Assembly (NCBI RefSeq): GCF_009831415.1
Contig: NZ_CP043727.1
Coordinates: forward strand, 62,001-126,000
Direction of reading: 5' to 3'
DNA length: 64,000 nt
Source: Yersinia canariae
Lineage (GTDB): Bacteria > Pseudomonadota > Gammaproteobacteria > Enterobacterales > Enterobacteriaceae
Both the position numbers and the translations under genes were made by a program. The notes beneath the pieces were generated by a model that saw only the letters and a list, made by a program, of their open reading frames with translations, was not told where the DNA came from and did not search any database. Each line of letters starts with the position of its first letter. Positions within the stretch are counted from its first letter, which is position 1. Positions 20,210 through 30,076 of this stretch are shown here, piece by piece.

Positions 20210-21580
20210 CTATCTTCCTAACCAAGGTTGTGGGTTAACAGCTTGTCCCTGACGACGGATTTCGAAATAGAGTGATGGTTCGCCCTGGCCACCGCTGGTG
20301 CCAACAAGAGCAATCGGCTGGCCTGCTTTCACCTGTGCGCCCACATTGACCAGCGCACTCTGGTTGTAGCCATATAAACTCATGTCCCCTTTGCCATGCT
20401 CAACGACGACCACCAGACCATAGCCTTGTAGCCAGTCCGCCAGTAGCACCCGGCCATCGGCAATTGCTTTGACTTCGCTGCCTTCTGGTGCGGAAATGAC
20501 CATGCCTTTCCAGCGTAGCTCACCTTGTAAAGCTTCACCGAAGCGATGGGTCACATTGCCCCGCACCGGCCAAACTGCTTGACCGCCTGGACGCCCGAGA
20601 CCGCCAGTTCGCGCCATTAATGAGCGCTCACTTTCACTTGGTTTATAGCTCGAGCCCGTTTTCTTGGCTTGCTGCTCTTTGGCTTTCACTTGTTCGCGTA
20701 CGCGAGCGGCTTCTTTAGCTTCGCGTTCGGCACGGGCTTTGGCTTCGCGTTCGGCTTTAGCGATTTGATCACGTAAACGTGATTCGTTCAGTTTTAGCTC
20801 CGCCAGACCTTGCTGATCTTTCTCCAGCGAGGCCTCCAACGACGTCAGGGTTTTCTTACGTGCCGTGCGGGCTTGCTCCAGCTTTTGTTGCTGAGTTTTT
20901 TGCTCATCCAATAAAGCTTTTTGCTGGTTTTTCTTTTGCTCCAGCACTTTCTTCTCAGCAGACAGATTGGTGCGGGTTTGCTCCAATGCTTCGATAGATT
21001 TCTGGCGGGCTTCATTGAGATAGCTGAAATAGGCCAAAATGCGCTCACTGCGCTGGCTCTCTTCGCCACTTAAAATAAGCTGTAAACCACTGTGTTGGCC
21101 TTGCTTAAAGGCGGCATCAAGTTGTTTTGACAGGATATCTTGTTGCTGGGATTGTTTACTTTGTAGCTTTCCAATCGAAGCGGTGAGGTTGGAGATTTCT
21201 TTGTCCAGTTCAGTCAGGGTACTTTGGGTTTCATGCAAGCTACGACTGGCCTGAGCAATCGTATTTTCCTGTTGTTTCAACTGGTCAAGCAACGAACTGC
21301 GTTGCTGTTTTTGTTGCTGGACACTTTTTTCTTTCTCAGCGATATCTTGCTGAATAGTTTTCAACTGGGTTTTGTTGTCTGCTGTTTTTGCAGCAGCGGG
21401 GGCATCAACGGCATGGCTGGATAATGGGAACAGCAATACGCCAGCGCAAAAAACGCTGGCGTACAGTGCAGACCACGGGCGGCGCAGCAACTTATTGGGC
21501 AACACTGAGGAGCTCTCAGTATTGCCGTTGATGGCCAGTTCCGTAACCATGGAGATCGCAAATGACGCCTTTTCCTTCAT
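20210..21580 (-). CDS. envC: Murein hydrolase activator EnvC
   Basis: A 456-residue periplasmic divisome protein recruits and activates amidases AmiA and AmiB for septal peptidoglycan splitting. It has an N-terminal hydrophobic signal segment (ALYASVFCAGVLLFPLSSHA, about 38-57), a long Gln/Lys/Glu coiled coil (about 65-300) and a C-terminal LytM (M23) domain (about 335-456). The LytM domain contains the degenerate active-site region GLVVVVEHGKGDMSLYGYN and ends PSLYFEIRRQGQAVNPQPWL. As in E. coli EnvC the zinc site is incomplete, consistent with an activator. The start is uncertain: ATG at 21550 would shorten it by 10 residues. Confidence 0.95.
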   Translation of the reverse strand: MKEKASFAISMVTELAINGNTESSSVLPNKLLRRPWSALYASVFCAGVLLFPLSSHAVDAPAAAKTADNKTQLKTIQQDIAEKEKSVQQQKQQRSSLLDQLKQQENTIAQASRSLHETQSTLTELDKEISNLTASIGKLQSKQSQQQDILSKQLDAAFKQGQHSGLQLILSGEESQRSERILAYFSYLNEARQKSIEALEQTRTNLSAEKKVLEQKKNQQKALLDEQKTQQQKLEQARTARKKTLTSLEASLEKDQQGLAELKLNESRLRDQIAKAEREAKARAEREAKEAARVREQVKAKEQQAKKTGSSYKPSESERSLMARTGGLGRPGGQAVWPVRGNVTHRFGEALQGELRWKGMVISAPEGSEVKAIADGRVLLADWLQGYGLVVVVEHGKGDMSLYGYNQSALVNVGAQVKAGQPIALVGTSGGQGEPSLYFEIRRQGQAVNPQPWLGR

Positions 21581-21589
21581 AACGAAAGA

Positions 21590-23137
21590 TTATTCCACGA
21601 TGAACAGCGGCTTACCAGTCATCTCTTGCGGGATTTCCATTTCTATTAGTGACAGCATGGTTGGGGCGATATCTGAAAGTTTGCCGCCTTCAACTGCTTT
21701 AACCGCTTTATTGCCGACATAAATCAGGGGAACTGGCAGGCTGGTGTGGGCTGTGTGCGCCTGACCGGTCGCCGGGTCTCGCATCTGCTCAGCATTGCCG
21801 TGGTCGGCGGTGATAAGCAATTGGCCATCAACCGCTTTCACGGCGGCAACCACTTGCTCAATGCAATTATCCAGTGTTTCTACTGCTTTCACCGCAGCAT
21901 CGAAATCGCCAGTGTGGCCGACCATATCGCCATTTGGATAGTTACAAATGATCACATCATATTTGCCGCTTTTGATGGCCGCGACGAGTTTTTCGGTCAG
22001 TTCTGCCGAGCTCATCTCAGGTTGTAGGTCATAAGTTGCCACTTTTGGTGAGTTAATCAGAATGCGATCTTCACCTTTAAATGGCTCTTCAACACCGCCG
22101 TTATAGAAGAAAGTGACATGAGCATATTTTTCAGTTTCAGAAATACGCAACTGTGTTTTGTCATGTTTCATCAGCCATTCACCGAAGGTATTCTCCAGTG
22201 ATGCAGGTGGATAAGCGCAAGCCACTTTAATATCAGCCGCATATTCGGTCAGCATGATAAAATCGCCGAAGTTAACCACTTTATCGCGTTTGAAGCCGTC
22301 AAAGTCGGCATTCACAAAGGTGCGAGTGATTTGGCGGGCACGGTCAGCACGGAAGTTCATGAAAATCAACGCGTCGCCATCGTTCATGGCCGCATCGGGT
22401 TCGCCTGCGGCCTGAATAACAGTGGGTTTGACGAATTCATCATTTTCATTACGTGCATAGGCGGCTTGCAGACCAGCAACCGCGTTATCAGCTGTAAACT
22501 CACCTTTTGCTTGGGTCAGCAAGTCGTAGGCCAGCTGTACACGGTCCCAGCGGTTATCGCGATCCATGGCATAGTAGCGGCCAATAATTGAGGCAATGCG
22601 CCCTTTACCCAGCTCAGAAAATTTTTCAGTGAATCGTTTCAGTGAAGATTCAGCACTACGCGGCGGAGTGTCACGTCCATCGAGGAACGCATGCAGGTAA
22701 ATTGCAGTCGCACCGCGTTTGGCCGCCAATTCAACCATCGCTAAAATATGGTCTTCGTGACTATGAACACCGCCAGCAGACAACAGGCCCATGATATGGA
22801 CCGCTTTGCCTGCTTTAACCGCTTTATCAATGGCGGCGGTTAGCGTTGGATTAGTGAAAAAATCACCGTCTTTGATTTCTTTGTCGAGGCGGGTCAAATC
22901 CTGATAAACAATACGACCGGCCCCTAAATTAACGTGACCCACTTCAGAGTTACCCATTTGCCCATCTGGCAAACCGACATCCAGACCTGAAGCGGCAATT
23001 AATGTATGAGGCTGTTGCTGCCATAAACGGTCCATAACCGGTGTTTGGGCATTCAGAATGGCATTATCTTGCTGTTCTTCACGGTGACCATAGCCATCCA
23101 GAATTGTCAGAACCAGCGGTTTTTTAGTGCTCGACAT
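21590..23137 (-). CDS. gpmI: 2,3-bisphosphoglycerate-independent phosphoglycerate mutase
   Basis: A 515-residue dimanganese enzyme interconverts 3- and 2-phosphoglycerate in glycolysis. S64 in [17 protein letters not shown] is the phosphoryl-accepting serine. Metal ligands appear in the N-terminal LTILDGYG and the C-terminal [11 protein letters not shown] and [11 protein letters not shown] blocks. Length matches E. coli GpmI (514). It is the first gene of gpmI-envC-yibQ, divergent from yibN with about 240 bases between them. Confidence 0.97.
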   Translation of the reverse strand: MSSTKKPLVLTILDGYGHREEQQDNAILNAQTPVMDRLWQQQPHTLIAASGLDVGLPDGQMGNSEVGHVNLGAGRIVYQDLTRLDKEIKDGDFFTNPTLTAAIDKAVKAGKAVHIMGLLSAGGVHSHEDHILAMVELAAKRGATAIYLHAFLDGRDTPPRSAESSLKRFTEKFSELGKGRIASIIGRYYAMDRDNRWDRVQLAYDLLTQAKGEFTADNAVAGLQAAYARNENDEFVKPTVIQAAGEPDAAMNDGDALIFMNFRADRARQITRTFVNADFDGFKRDKVVNFGDFIMLTEYAADIKVACAYPPASLENTFGEWLMKHDKTQLRISETEKYAHVTFFYNGGVEEPFKGEDRILINSPKVATYDLQPEMSSAELTEKLVAAIKSGKYDVIICNYPNGDMVGHTGDFDAAVKAVETLDNCIEQVVAAVKAVDGQLLITADHGNAEQMRDPATGQAHTAHTSLPVPLIYVGNKAVKAVEGGKLSDIAPTMLSLIEMEIPQEMTGKPLFIVE

Positions 23138-23378
23138 TGCATAACCTCTTTCTTATTAGAAAGGCGGTAATTTACTACAAAACCGGTTAAAAATAGCCCA
23201 AAGAGATCAACATTGGTGTGGGGTTTTGCGTAAAAATCATCAAAGAGGCGACAAAACTTCCCGAGATTGCTCGCAGTTTCTGCAATAGCACTTGCATATT
23301 GGCTGTATTTGCCGCAACGCGCAGGTATACTCTGTGACCTTGAATATTATCCCCTAACTAACGGGAGTTTTTACCCCC

Positions 23379-23813
23379 ATGTTGCAAGAGATTATGCAAT
23401 TCATTAGCCAGCATCCAGTTTTGAGCTTGGCTTGGGTGGCGTTGTTCGTTGCCGTAATTTTCACCAGCTTTAAAACGACTCTGTCAAAAGTCAAAGAGAT
23501 TACCCGTGGTGAAGCGACGCGTCTGATTAACAAAGAAGATGCGGTTGTGGTTGATATCCGCACTCGTGATGATTATCGCAAAGGTCATATCGCCAGCTCT
23601 ATTAATTTGCTGCCAAGTGATATTAAGAACGGCAGTTTAGCTGAGTTGGAAAAGCACAAAGCACAGCCTATTATTGTAGTTTGTGCTACAGGGACAACTT
23701 CACGTGCGTCCGCTGAGTTGCTGAATAAAGCTGGTTTTGAGCGGGTGTTTACCTTGAAAGAAGGTATCTCCGGCTGGAGTGGTGAAAATCTGCCACTGGC
23801 GCGCGGTAAGTAA
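23379..23813 (+). CDS. yibN: Membrane-anchored rhodanese-like protein YibN
   Basis: A 144-residue protein has one N-terminal transmembrane segment (about 14-30, [17 protein letters not shown]) and a rhodanese domain (about 45-140). The active-site cysteine is C102 in [10 protein letters not shown], with CH2A-like [13 protein letters not shown] upstream. Rhodanese domains carry persulfide sulfur. The E. coli orthologue has been linked to membrane protein insertion and secretion, which fits its place upstream of secB. It starts the yibN-grxC-secB-gpsA-cysE cluster. Confidence 0.94.
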   Translation: MLQEIMQFISQHPVLSLAWVALFVAVIFTSFKTTLSKVKEITRGEATRLINKEDAVVVDIRTRDDYRKGHIASSINLLPSDIKNGSLAELEKHKAQPIIVVCATGTTSRASAELLNKAGFERVFTLKEGISGWSGENLPLARGK

Positions 23814-23863
23814 GAATTATATTCGCTATATCAATAGATTGTAACTTTAACTGAGGTGTACCT

Positions 23864-24112
23864 ATGGCGAAAATTGAGATTTATACCAAAGCAACATGCC
23901 CATTCTGTCATCGTGCTAAGGCGTTGCTGAATAGCAAAAGTGCTGCTTTCCATGAAATCGCAATTGATAGTGACCCGGCCAAACGTGAAGAGATGATTGC
24001 TCGCAGCGGGCGGACGACGGTGCCTCAGATATTTATTGATGGGCAGCATATCGGTGGCTGTGATGATTTACACGCCCTGGATGCGCGCGGTGGGCTTGAC
24101 CCGCTGCTTTAA
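23864..24112 (+). CDS. grxC: Glutaredoxin 3
   Basis: An 82-residue thiol-disulfide oxidoreductase uses glutathione to reduce disulfides in the cytoplasm. The active site CPFC is at residues 12-15 (KATCPFCHRA). The glutathione-binding TVPQIFIDGQHIGGCDD block is at about 51-67. It starts MAKIEIYTK after GAGGTGTACCT. It lies between yibN and secB, as in other enterobacteria. Confidence 0.97.
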   Translation: MAKIEIYTKATCPFCHRAKALLNSKSAAFHEIAIDSDPAKREEMIARSGRTTVPQIFIDGQHIGGCDDLHALDARGGLDPLL

Positions 24113-24201
24113 CTTGTCAGTGGGCCCATTAATTTAATGGAAAAGGCTCTCGACAGAAGTGCTGTTTAATAAGGACGTCTAACTTTAGGGTATCTATACA
24201 C

Positions 24202-24672
24202 ATGTCAGAACAAAACAACACCGAAATGGCTTTCCAGATCCAGCGTATCTACACCAAAGATATTTCCTTCGAAGCACCAAATGCTCCGCAGGTTTTCCAG
24301 CAGGATTGGCAGCCAGAAGTTAAACTTGATCTTGATACTGCTTCCAGTCAGCTGGCTGAAGATGTGTATGAAGTGGTACTGCGTGTGACTGTAACGGCCT
24401 CTTTGGGCGAAGAAACAGCATTCCTGTGTGAAGTACAGCAGGGCGGCATCTTCTCCATCGCGGGTATCGACGGTACCCAACTGGCGCATTGCTTAGGTGC
24501 ATATTGCCCGAACATCTTGTTCCCGTATGCGCGTGAATGTATCACCAGCCTGGTTTCTCGCGGTACTTTCCCGCAGCTGAATCTGGCACCGGTTAACTTT
24601 GATGCCCTGTTCATGAACTATCTGCAACAGCAGGCTGAAGGCGAAGGTGCTGAACAACGTCAGGATGCCTGA
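24202..24672 (+). CDS. secB: Protein-export chaperone SecB
   Basis: A 156-residue tetrameric cytoplasmic chaperone keeps preproteins unfolded and hands them to SecA. It starts [20 protein letters not shown]. The core includes [20 protein letters not shown] and the conserved [17 protein letters not shown]. The C-terminal SecA-binding tail is Glu/Gln-rich. The stop codon overlaps the gpsA start by one base (TGATG), so the two are coupled. Confidence 0.98.
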   Translation: MSEQNNTEMAFQIQRIYTKDISFEAPNAPQVFQQDWQPEVKLDLDTASSQLAEDVYEVVLRVTVTASLGEETAFLCEVQQGGIFSIAGIDGTQLAHCLGAYCPNILFPYARECITSLVSRGTFPQLNLAPVNFDALFMNYLQQQAEGEGAEQRQDA

Positions 24673-25691
24673 TGAACACCACCCATGCTTCAATGACTGT
24701 CATCGGTGCCGGATCTTACGGCACCGCATTAGCCATTACGCTGGCGCGTAATGGCCACCAAGTCGTGTTATGGGGTCACGACCCTAAGCATATTCAAACC
24801 CTGCAACAAGACCGTTGTAATCAAGCTTTTCTGCCCGATGTCCCTTTCCCTGACACACTGTTACTGGAAACTGATCTGGCACGCGCGCTGGCAGCCAGCC
24901 GTGATGTGCTAGTGGTTGTGCCCAGCCATGTCTTCGGGGCGGTATTGAATCAGCTCAAACCGCACTTACGCCCGGATGCGCGAATTGTCTGGGCAACCAA
25001 AGGGCTTGAAGCCGAAACTGGCCGCTTGTTGGCGGATGTTGCGCGGGAAGTGCTGGGAGAGAGCATCCCGCTGGCGGTTGTTTCCGGCCCGACCTTTGCC
25101 AAAGAGCTGGCTGCCGGTTTGCCGACTGCAATTGCATTGGCTTCGACCGATGTGCAATTTAGTGAAGACCTACAACAACTATTGCATTGTGGCAAAAGTT
25201 TCCGCGTTTATAGCAATCCTGATTTTATCGGAGTGCAACTCGGTGGTGCGGTTAAAAATGTGATCGCAATTGGCGCTGGGATGTCCGACGGCATTGGTTT
25301 TGGTGCCAATGCGCGTACTGCATTGATAACCCGTGGTTTAGCCGAAATGACGCGTTTAGGCTCAGCATTAGGCGCTGATCCCTCCACCTTTATGGGCATG
25401 GCAGGGTTAGGTGATTTGGTGCTAACCTGCACAGATAACCAATCTCGCAATCGCCGGTTTGGCATCATGCTTGGGCAGGGGTTAGGCGTACAAGAAGCAC
25501 AGGATAAAATTGGTCAAGTGGTTGAAGGTTACCGCAATACCAAGGAAGTTCTGGCGCTCGCACAGCGCTATGGCGTTGAAATGCCAATAACTGAACAAAT
25601 TTATCAGGTGCTGTACAGCCATAAAAATGCGCGTGAAGCGGCACTGACCTTATTGGGTCGGACCAAAAAAGATGAGAAAAGCGGCATTTAG
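24672..25691 (+). CDS. gpsA: Glycerol-3-phosphate dehydrogenase [NAD(P)+]
   Basis: A 339-residue cytoplasmic enzyme reduces dihydroxyacetone phosphate to sn-glycerol 3-phosphate for phospholipid synthesis. The dinucleotide-binding loop is [10 protein letters not shown] near residues 12-21. Later signatures are [16 protein letters not shown] and the catalytic-lysine region [14 protein letters not shown]. Length equals E. coli GpsA. It is coupled to secB by a one-base overlap and is followed by cysE after about 120 bases. Confidence 0.97.
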   Translation: MNTTHASMTVIGAGSYGTALAITLARNGHQVVLWGHDPKHIQTLQQDRCNQAFLPDVPFPDTLLLETDLARALAASRDVLVVVPSHVFGAVLNQLKPHLRPDARIVWATKGLEAETGRLLADVAREVLGESIPLAVVSGPTFAKELAAGLPTAIALASTDVQFSEDLQQLLHCGKSFRVYSNPDFIGVQLGGAVKNVIAIGAGMSDGIGFGANARTALITRGLAEMTRLGSALGADPSTFMGMAGLGDLVLTCTDNQSRNRRFGIMLGQGLGVQEAQDKIGQVVEGYRNTKEVLALAQRYGVEMPITEQIYQVLYSHKNAREAALTLLGRTKKDEKSGI

Positions 25692-25761
25692 GTTGTTCAG
25701 CTGAAATAAAATAATAAAGATATATCCGTAATCCTTAGTATTAAGGAATCAGGGTATTAGT

Positions 25762-25784
25762 CGCTTCGGCCGTTCCCCGAGGCG
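25762..25784 (+). terminator. Possible partial terminator between gpsA and cysE
   Basis: CGCTTCGG pairs with CCGAGGCG (one G-T pair) and is followed by GCTTGTTTA, a weak T tract. It may reduce read-through into cysE. Confidence 0.4.
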
Positions 25785-25809
25785 GCTTGTTTATGGGCAG
25801 GAGTATGCA

Positions 25810-26631
25810 ATGTCGTTAGAAGAGTTAGAGCTGGTTTGGAGTAGCATTAAATCAGAAGCGAGAGCGCTGGCCGAGTGTGAGCCCATGCTGGCAAGTTTTT
25901 TTCACGCGACATTATTGAAGCATGAAAATTTGGGCAGTGCACTGAGCTATATTCTGGCGAATAAACTGGCTAATCCCATCATGCCCGCAATTGCCATCCG
26001 TGAGGTGGTTGAAGATGCCTATCGTGCAGATGCGCAGATGATAGTCTCTGCTGCTCGCGATATCCTGGCGGTTCGCTTGCGTGACCCTGCTGTTGATAAA
26101 TATTCTACGCCATTGCTGTATCTGAAAGGTTTTCATGCACTACAGGCTTATCGCATCGGCCATTGGCTATGGGCGCAGGATCGCAAAGCGCTGGCAATTT
26201 ACCTGCAAAATCAAGTCTCTGTCGCTTTTGGTGTGGATATCCACCCAGCGGCAACTATTGGTTGCGGCATCATGCTGGACCATGCTACCGGCATTGTGAT
26301 TGGTGAAACCGCTGTGGTTGAGAATGATGTTTCCATTCTGCAATCCGTCACCTTAGGGGGGACCGGTAAAACCAGTGGTGACCGTCATCCGAAGATCCGT
26401 GAAGGCGTGATGATTGGCGCGGGAGCTAAAATTCTGGGGAATATCGAAGTCGGGCGTGGTGCTAAAATTGGTGCCGGGTCAGTCGTGTTGCAGGCGGTAC
26501 CTCCTCATACAACAGCCGCTGGTGTTCCTGCCCGCATTGTCGGTAAACCGGAGAGTGATAAACCCTCGTTAGACATGGATCAGCATTTCAATGGGGCGAG
26601 CCACGGGTTTGAGTACGGCGACGGCATCTAA
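25810..26631 (+). CDS. cysE: Serine O-acetyltransferase
   Basis: A 273-residue hexameric enzyme acetylates serine with acetyl-CoA, the committed step of cysteine synthesis. The N-terminal helical domain (about 1-140) begins MSLEELELVWSSIKSEARAL. The C-terminal left-handed beta-helix has hexapeptide repeats (VDIHPAATIGCGIMLDHATG, VSILQSVTLGGTGK, IGAGAKILGNIEVGRGAKIG). The extreme C-terminus ending GFEYGDGI should bind O-acetylserine sulfhydrylase and take part in cysteine feedback inhibition. It is the last gene of its cluster. Confidence 0.97.
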   Translation: MSLEELELVWSSIKSEARALAECEPMLASFFHATLLKHENLGSALSYILANKLANPIMPAIAIREVVEDAYRADAQMIVSAARDILAVRLRDPAVDKYSTPLLYLKGFHALQAYRIGHWLWAQDRKALAIYLQNQVSVAFGVDIHPAATIGCGIMLDHATGIVIGETAVVENDVSILQSVTLGGTGKTSGDRHPKIREGVMIGAGAKILGNIEVGRGAKIGAGSVVLQAVPPHTTAAGVPARIVGKPESDKPSLDMDQHFNGASHGFEYGDGI

Positions 26632-26632
26632 T

Positions 26633-26757
26633 CCTCTTTGTCCTTGAAGCCGCAGGGTTGTTGGCTATGTTCGCTCACCCGAATCACTTACTCATGTAAG
26701 CTCATCGGGACTCGTTCACTTGCCGCCTACCTGCAACTCCAATGCCTTTGAGGATGC
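26633..26757. repeat. ERIC element, cysE-trmL intergenic
   Basis: It contains the recognisable ERIC core CGCTCACCCGAATCACTTAC then TCATGTAAGCTCATCGGGA, and the right-hand end CTTGCCGCCTACCTGCAACT. It begins two bases after the cysE stop codon and lies between two convergent genes. Confidence 0.88.
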
Positions 26758-26808
26758 ACCTTTCTATTGGGTTGCTAGCTGACCACCGGCATATTTCGGT
26801 CGGAACAA

Positions 26809-27312
26809 CTACTCTTTCAGTAATGCACCCGGATAACCCAATTGCCGCCAGGCCTCGTACACCACAACAGACACGGCATTTGACAGATTCATGCTGCGGC
26901 TATCGGCTTGCATTGGAATTCTGATTTTCTGTTGAGCAGGCAATGCATCCAAAACATTGGGCGGTAAACCGCGGGTTTCTGGGCCAAACAGCAGATAATC
27001 ATTCACCTGATAACTGACGGCGCTATGCGCTGGCGTCCCTTTGGTGGTCAGGGCAAACAAGCGGGCAGGATGTGCTCCGGTAGATTGCGCGCCATCGAGA
27101 TTTTCACTGTCTAAAAAGGCTTGATAATCATGGTGATGCTTAATGTTAGCAAACTCATGGTAATCAAGACCCGCACGGCGTAAGCGTTTGTCATCCCAGG
27201 TGAAACCTAACGGTTTAATCAGATGGAGCTGGCAGCCAGTATTCGCACATAACCGGATAATATTGCCGGTATTCGGCGGGATTTCGGGTTCAAATAAAAC
27301 GATATTAAGCAT
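26809..27312 (-). CDS. trmL: tRNA (cytidine/uridine-2'-O-)-methyltransferase TrmL
   Basis: A 167-residue SPOUT-fold enzyme methylates the 2'-O of the wobble nucleotide 34 in tRNA-Leu isoacceptors. It starts [20 protein letters not shown], the family signature. The SAM-binding trefoil knot is formed by [16 protein letters not shown] and [20 protein letters not shown]. It is slightly longer than E. coli TrmL (157) at the C-terminus and in the middle ([13 protein letters not shown]). It is convergent with cysE, as in E. coli. Confidence 0.95.
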   Translation of the reverse strand: MLNIVLFEPEIPPNTGNIIRLCANTGCQLHLIKPLGFTWDDKRLRRAGLDYHEFANIKHHHDYQAFLDSENLDGAQSTGAHPARLFALTTKGTPAHSAVSYQVNDYLLFGPETRGLPPNVLDALPAQQKIRIPMQADSRSMNLSNAVSVVVYEAWRQLGYPGALLKE

Positions 27313-27494
27313 ATGTCCCCCAATAATGAGGGGCGCAGGATATCAGAAACCCCCTCTCAGTGCAGCGGTTGGCTATTTTGTTGACCATAATAGGATGTCA
27401 TAAAATAAAAATTTGAAAGCAAGGAGCGGAGAGTACCAACTGTAATGATTTTATATGTTGGTCGCCACAGTCAGTATCAATGGGGGTATTCATC

Positions 27495-28592
27495 ATGGCA
27501 TCAATTAGGGGCGTTCTAGACAGTGCGCCAGACCCGCGCTGGGCTGCCATTTTCAATCGTGATAAAACTGCCGATGGCCAGTTTGTTTATGCGGTGAAAA
27601 CTACCGGCGTGTATTGCCGGCCCTCATGTTCATCCCGTCAGGCCAAAGCAGAAAACATTGAATTTTTTGCTGATAATGATGCGGCTGAATTTGCCGGTTA
27701 TCGCCCCTGTAAACGTTGTCAACCTAATCAGTTATCTCTGGCGCAACAGCAGGCAGAGAAAGTTAGCCAGGCATGTCGCTTAATTGAGCAAGCCGAAACA
27801 CCTTATACACTAGATGCGCTCGCGGCTGAGCTAAATCTCAGTGCTTTTCATTTCCATCGGCTATTTAAATCTATTACCGGGTTAACGCCCAAGGCATACG
27901 CCACTGCGACCCGTAGTGCGCGAGTCCGTGAGCAATTGGCGGGACAAGGTTCGGTGACTGATGCCATCTTTGAAGCTGGTTATAACTCCAATGGCCGTTT
28001 TTATGAGCAATCGAATCAGTTACTGGGGATGACTCCAACTCGCTACCGCAAGGGTGGGCGCGATGTCACATTGCATTTTGCTGTAGGAGAAAGCTCTCTC
28101 GGCGCTCTCTTGATGGCGAAAAGTGAACTGGGGATATGCGCTATTTTGTTAGGAGACTCACCGGCCCTGCTGGTGGAGCAATTACAAGATAAGTTTCCGT
28201 TAGCGAAATTAATTGGTGGGGATGCCGAGTTCGAGCAATGGTTTGCACAGGTGGTTGGGCTCGTTGAAGCGCCCCAATTTGGGCTGGATTTGCCACTGGA
28301 TATCCGCGGCACGGCTTTCCAGCAGCGAGTTTGGCAGACACTACGAGAGATACCGGTGGGTCAGACGGCCAGTTATGCTGATATCGCCGCGAAAATCGGC
28401 TCACCGAAAGCCGTGCGTGCAGTTGCAGGAGCTTGCGCTGCCAATATATTAGCCGTGGCTATTCCCTGTCATCGGGTTATTCGTCAGGATGGGGCATTGT
28501 CAGGTTACCGCTGGGGAATTGAGCGCAAGAAGCGCCTACTGGAAAAAGAGGGGCAGAGAGAGGTCGCGGGCGATCCACCCGATCCTGTATGA
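27495..28592 (+). CDS. ada: Bifunctional Ada: methylphosphotriester/O6-methylguanine-DNA methyltransferase and activator
   Basis: A 365-residue adaptive-response protein. The N-terminal Zn-cysteine domain has C41, C45, C72 and C75; C41 would accept methyl groups from DNA phosphotriesters. An AraC-type helix-turn-helix follows (about 85-185; AFHFHRLFKSITGLTPKAYA). The C-terminal O6-alkylguanine transferase domain has acceptor C325 in IPCHRV. Start at 27495 (MASIRGVL) is preferred over 27480: GGGGG lies 10 bases upstream and the product aligns with E. coli Ada. I could not find a convincing Ada box upstream. No alkB overlaps its end. Confidence 0.95.
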   Translation: MASIRGVLDSAPDPRWAAIFNRDKTADGQFVYAVKTTGVYCRPSCSSRQAKAENIEFFADNDAAEFAGYRPCKRCQPNQLSLAQQQAEKVSQACRLIEQAETPYTLDALAAELNLSAFHFHRLFKSITGLTPKAYATATRSARVREQLAGQGSVTDAIFEAGYNSNGRFYEQSNQLLGMTPTRYRKGGRDVTLHFAVGESSLGALLMAKSELGICAILLGDSPALLVEQLQDKFPLAKLIGGDAEFEQWFAQVVGLVEAPQFGLDLPLDIRGTAFQQRVWQTLREIPVGQTASYADIAAKIGSPKAVRAVAGACAANILAVAIPCHRVIRQDGALSGYRWGIERKKRLLEKEGQREVAGDPPDPV

Positions 28593-28649
28593 TCGGATAA
28601 CAATGTTTATAAGTAACAATGTCTATAAATAATAATATTTATATCTTAA

Positions 28650-28689
28650 ACACTTGGCGTTGCAGTCATTCACTTACAGCGCCAAGTGT
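28650..28689. terminator. Terminator between ada and cpxA
   Basis: ACACTTGGCG and CGCCAAGTGT pair perfectly with a 20-base loop. On the minus strand it follows the cpxA stop by 10 bases and is trailed by TTTAAG. Confidence 0.65.
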
Positions 28690-28699
28690 GAAAGATATA

Positions 28700-30076
28700 T
28701 TAAGCTTTGAGTGGGTGAAGTGGCAGCCAGATTATCAGGCGTAGCCCCCCTAATGGGCTGTCCTCGGCGCGTACCCAACCGCGATGCTGATTCACCGCAG
28801 TTTCCACAATTGCCAGCCCCAAACCCGTTCCGCCGGACTCGCGATCTCGCGCTTCATCTGTACGATAGAATGGCCGGAATATCTGCTCACGGTCCTCTGG
28901 GCTGACACCTGGCCCATCATCATCGACAGTGATAGTTATTCCCTGATTATCCGAGCTGAATGCCACGGCAATGTGATGATGAGAATAACGCAGTGCATTA
29001 CGCACGATATTCTCCAGCGCACTGTCGAGGGCCGCAGGATTGCCAAATAAGGTCCATGGCCCCGGTGGGGCGGTCACTTCCAGTGTTTTCCCCATCTGGT
29101 CAGCTTCAAATTGTGCATTTTCCAGCACATCAGACCAAAGTTCATTGGCTTTAATGGGCTCTCGATGTAACTCGTTTTTATGCTGACTGCGCGATAACAC
29201 TAGCAAATCATTGATCATGCTATCCAACCGTTGCGCTTCCATTTCGATACGCTCCAATTCTTTCCCCTCGCCATGGCGGCGGCGCATCAGTGCTGTCGCC
29301 AGTTGCAGGCGGGTTAGTGGGGTTCGCAATTCATGGGAGATATCCGAAATCAGCCGTTGTTGGGCTACAACCATCCTGTCAAGAGCACTGATCATCTGAT
29401 TGAAACTGGCACCCGTGGCCAAAAATTCTTGTGGGCCGGATTCCAGCTCAGGGTGCTGTTTCAGATTACCTCGCGCTACATCATCAGCGGCATTCTTCAA
29501 CTTACGCGCGGGTTTCGCCAGGCTCCATGCCAACCACAACAACAGTGGCGCACTGATTAACATCGTCGCAATCAATAACAGCAGCGGCCGGTCAAACATC
29601 AAATTGATAAAATCAGATTGCGGGCTACTGGCTGGGCGCAGCAGATAAAGCTGATAGTTATCTTCGCCATCCCGGATGGAGAAAGGGCCGACCATCTCAA
29701 CGCGGCCATATTTTTTCTTTTTCGGCTGGTCTGAGTTATCTGACTGGCCGATAAAATTACGCACCATTTGCATTTCGTGGCGCTGAGCGCCAATGACACG
29801 GCCTTCCGTGGTCACTAGCACTAAATGCTGGCCCGGTGGCGCCCACTTTTCGATGGCGCGATAAAGCCTACGCCACCACATCAAATCATTGGCTGGGTCA
29901 CTGGCCAGTTCGGCTTCGATATGTTGCTCCAGCATCGTTCCCTGACGCTGTTCACTGTCGAGCAAGGTTGTCATTTGACGCGAATCGAGCTTGGGCACCA
30001 TCAGCACCAGCATTAATACCAGTGCTAAAGTAAACCAGAAAATCGCAAAAATTCGCGTCGTTAAACTGTTAATCAT
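28700..30076 (-). CDS. cpxA: Envelope stress sensor histidine kinase CpxA
   Basis: A 458-residue inner-membrane kinase/phosphatase senses misfolded envelope proteins and phosphorylates CpxR. TM1 is about 8-28, a periplasmic domain follows at 29-163 and TM2 is about 164-186. A HAMP linker leads to the dimerisation helix with H248 (SDISHELRTPLTR). The ATPase domain has N (ALENIVRNALRYS), G1 (VDDDGPGVSPED) and G2 (GGTGLGLAIV) boxes. It overlaps cpxR by 4 bases (ATGA), so translation is coupled. Confidence 0.97.
   Translation of the reverse strand: MINSLTTRIFAIFWFTLALVLMLVLMVPKLDSRQMTTLLDSEQRQGTMLEQHIEAELASDPANDLMWWRRLYRAIEKWAPPGQHLVLVTTEGRVIGAQRHEMQMVRNFIGQSDNSDQPKKKKYGRVEMVGPFSIRDGEDNYQLYLLRPASSPQSDFINLMFDRPLLLLIATMLISAPLLLWLAWSLAKPARKLKNAADDVARGNLKQHPELESGPQEFLATGASFNQMISALDRMVVAQQRLISDISHELRTPLTRLQLATALMRRRHGEGKELERIEMEAQRLDSMINDLLVLSRSQHKNELHREPIKANELWSDVLENAQFEADQMGKTLEVTAPPGPWTLFGNPAALDSALENIVRNALRYSHHHIAVAFSSDNQGITITVDDDGPGVSPEDREQIFRPFYRTDEARDRESGGTGLGLAIVETAVNQHRGWVRAEDSPLGGLRLIIWLPLHPLKA

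Noticed and set aside
27313..27479. Ada box upstream of ada
   Set aside because: No sequence close enough to the known Ada-binding A and B boxes to support a call.
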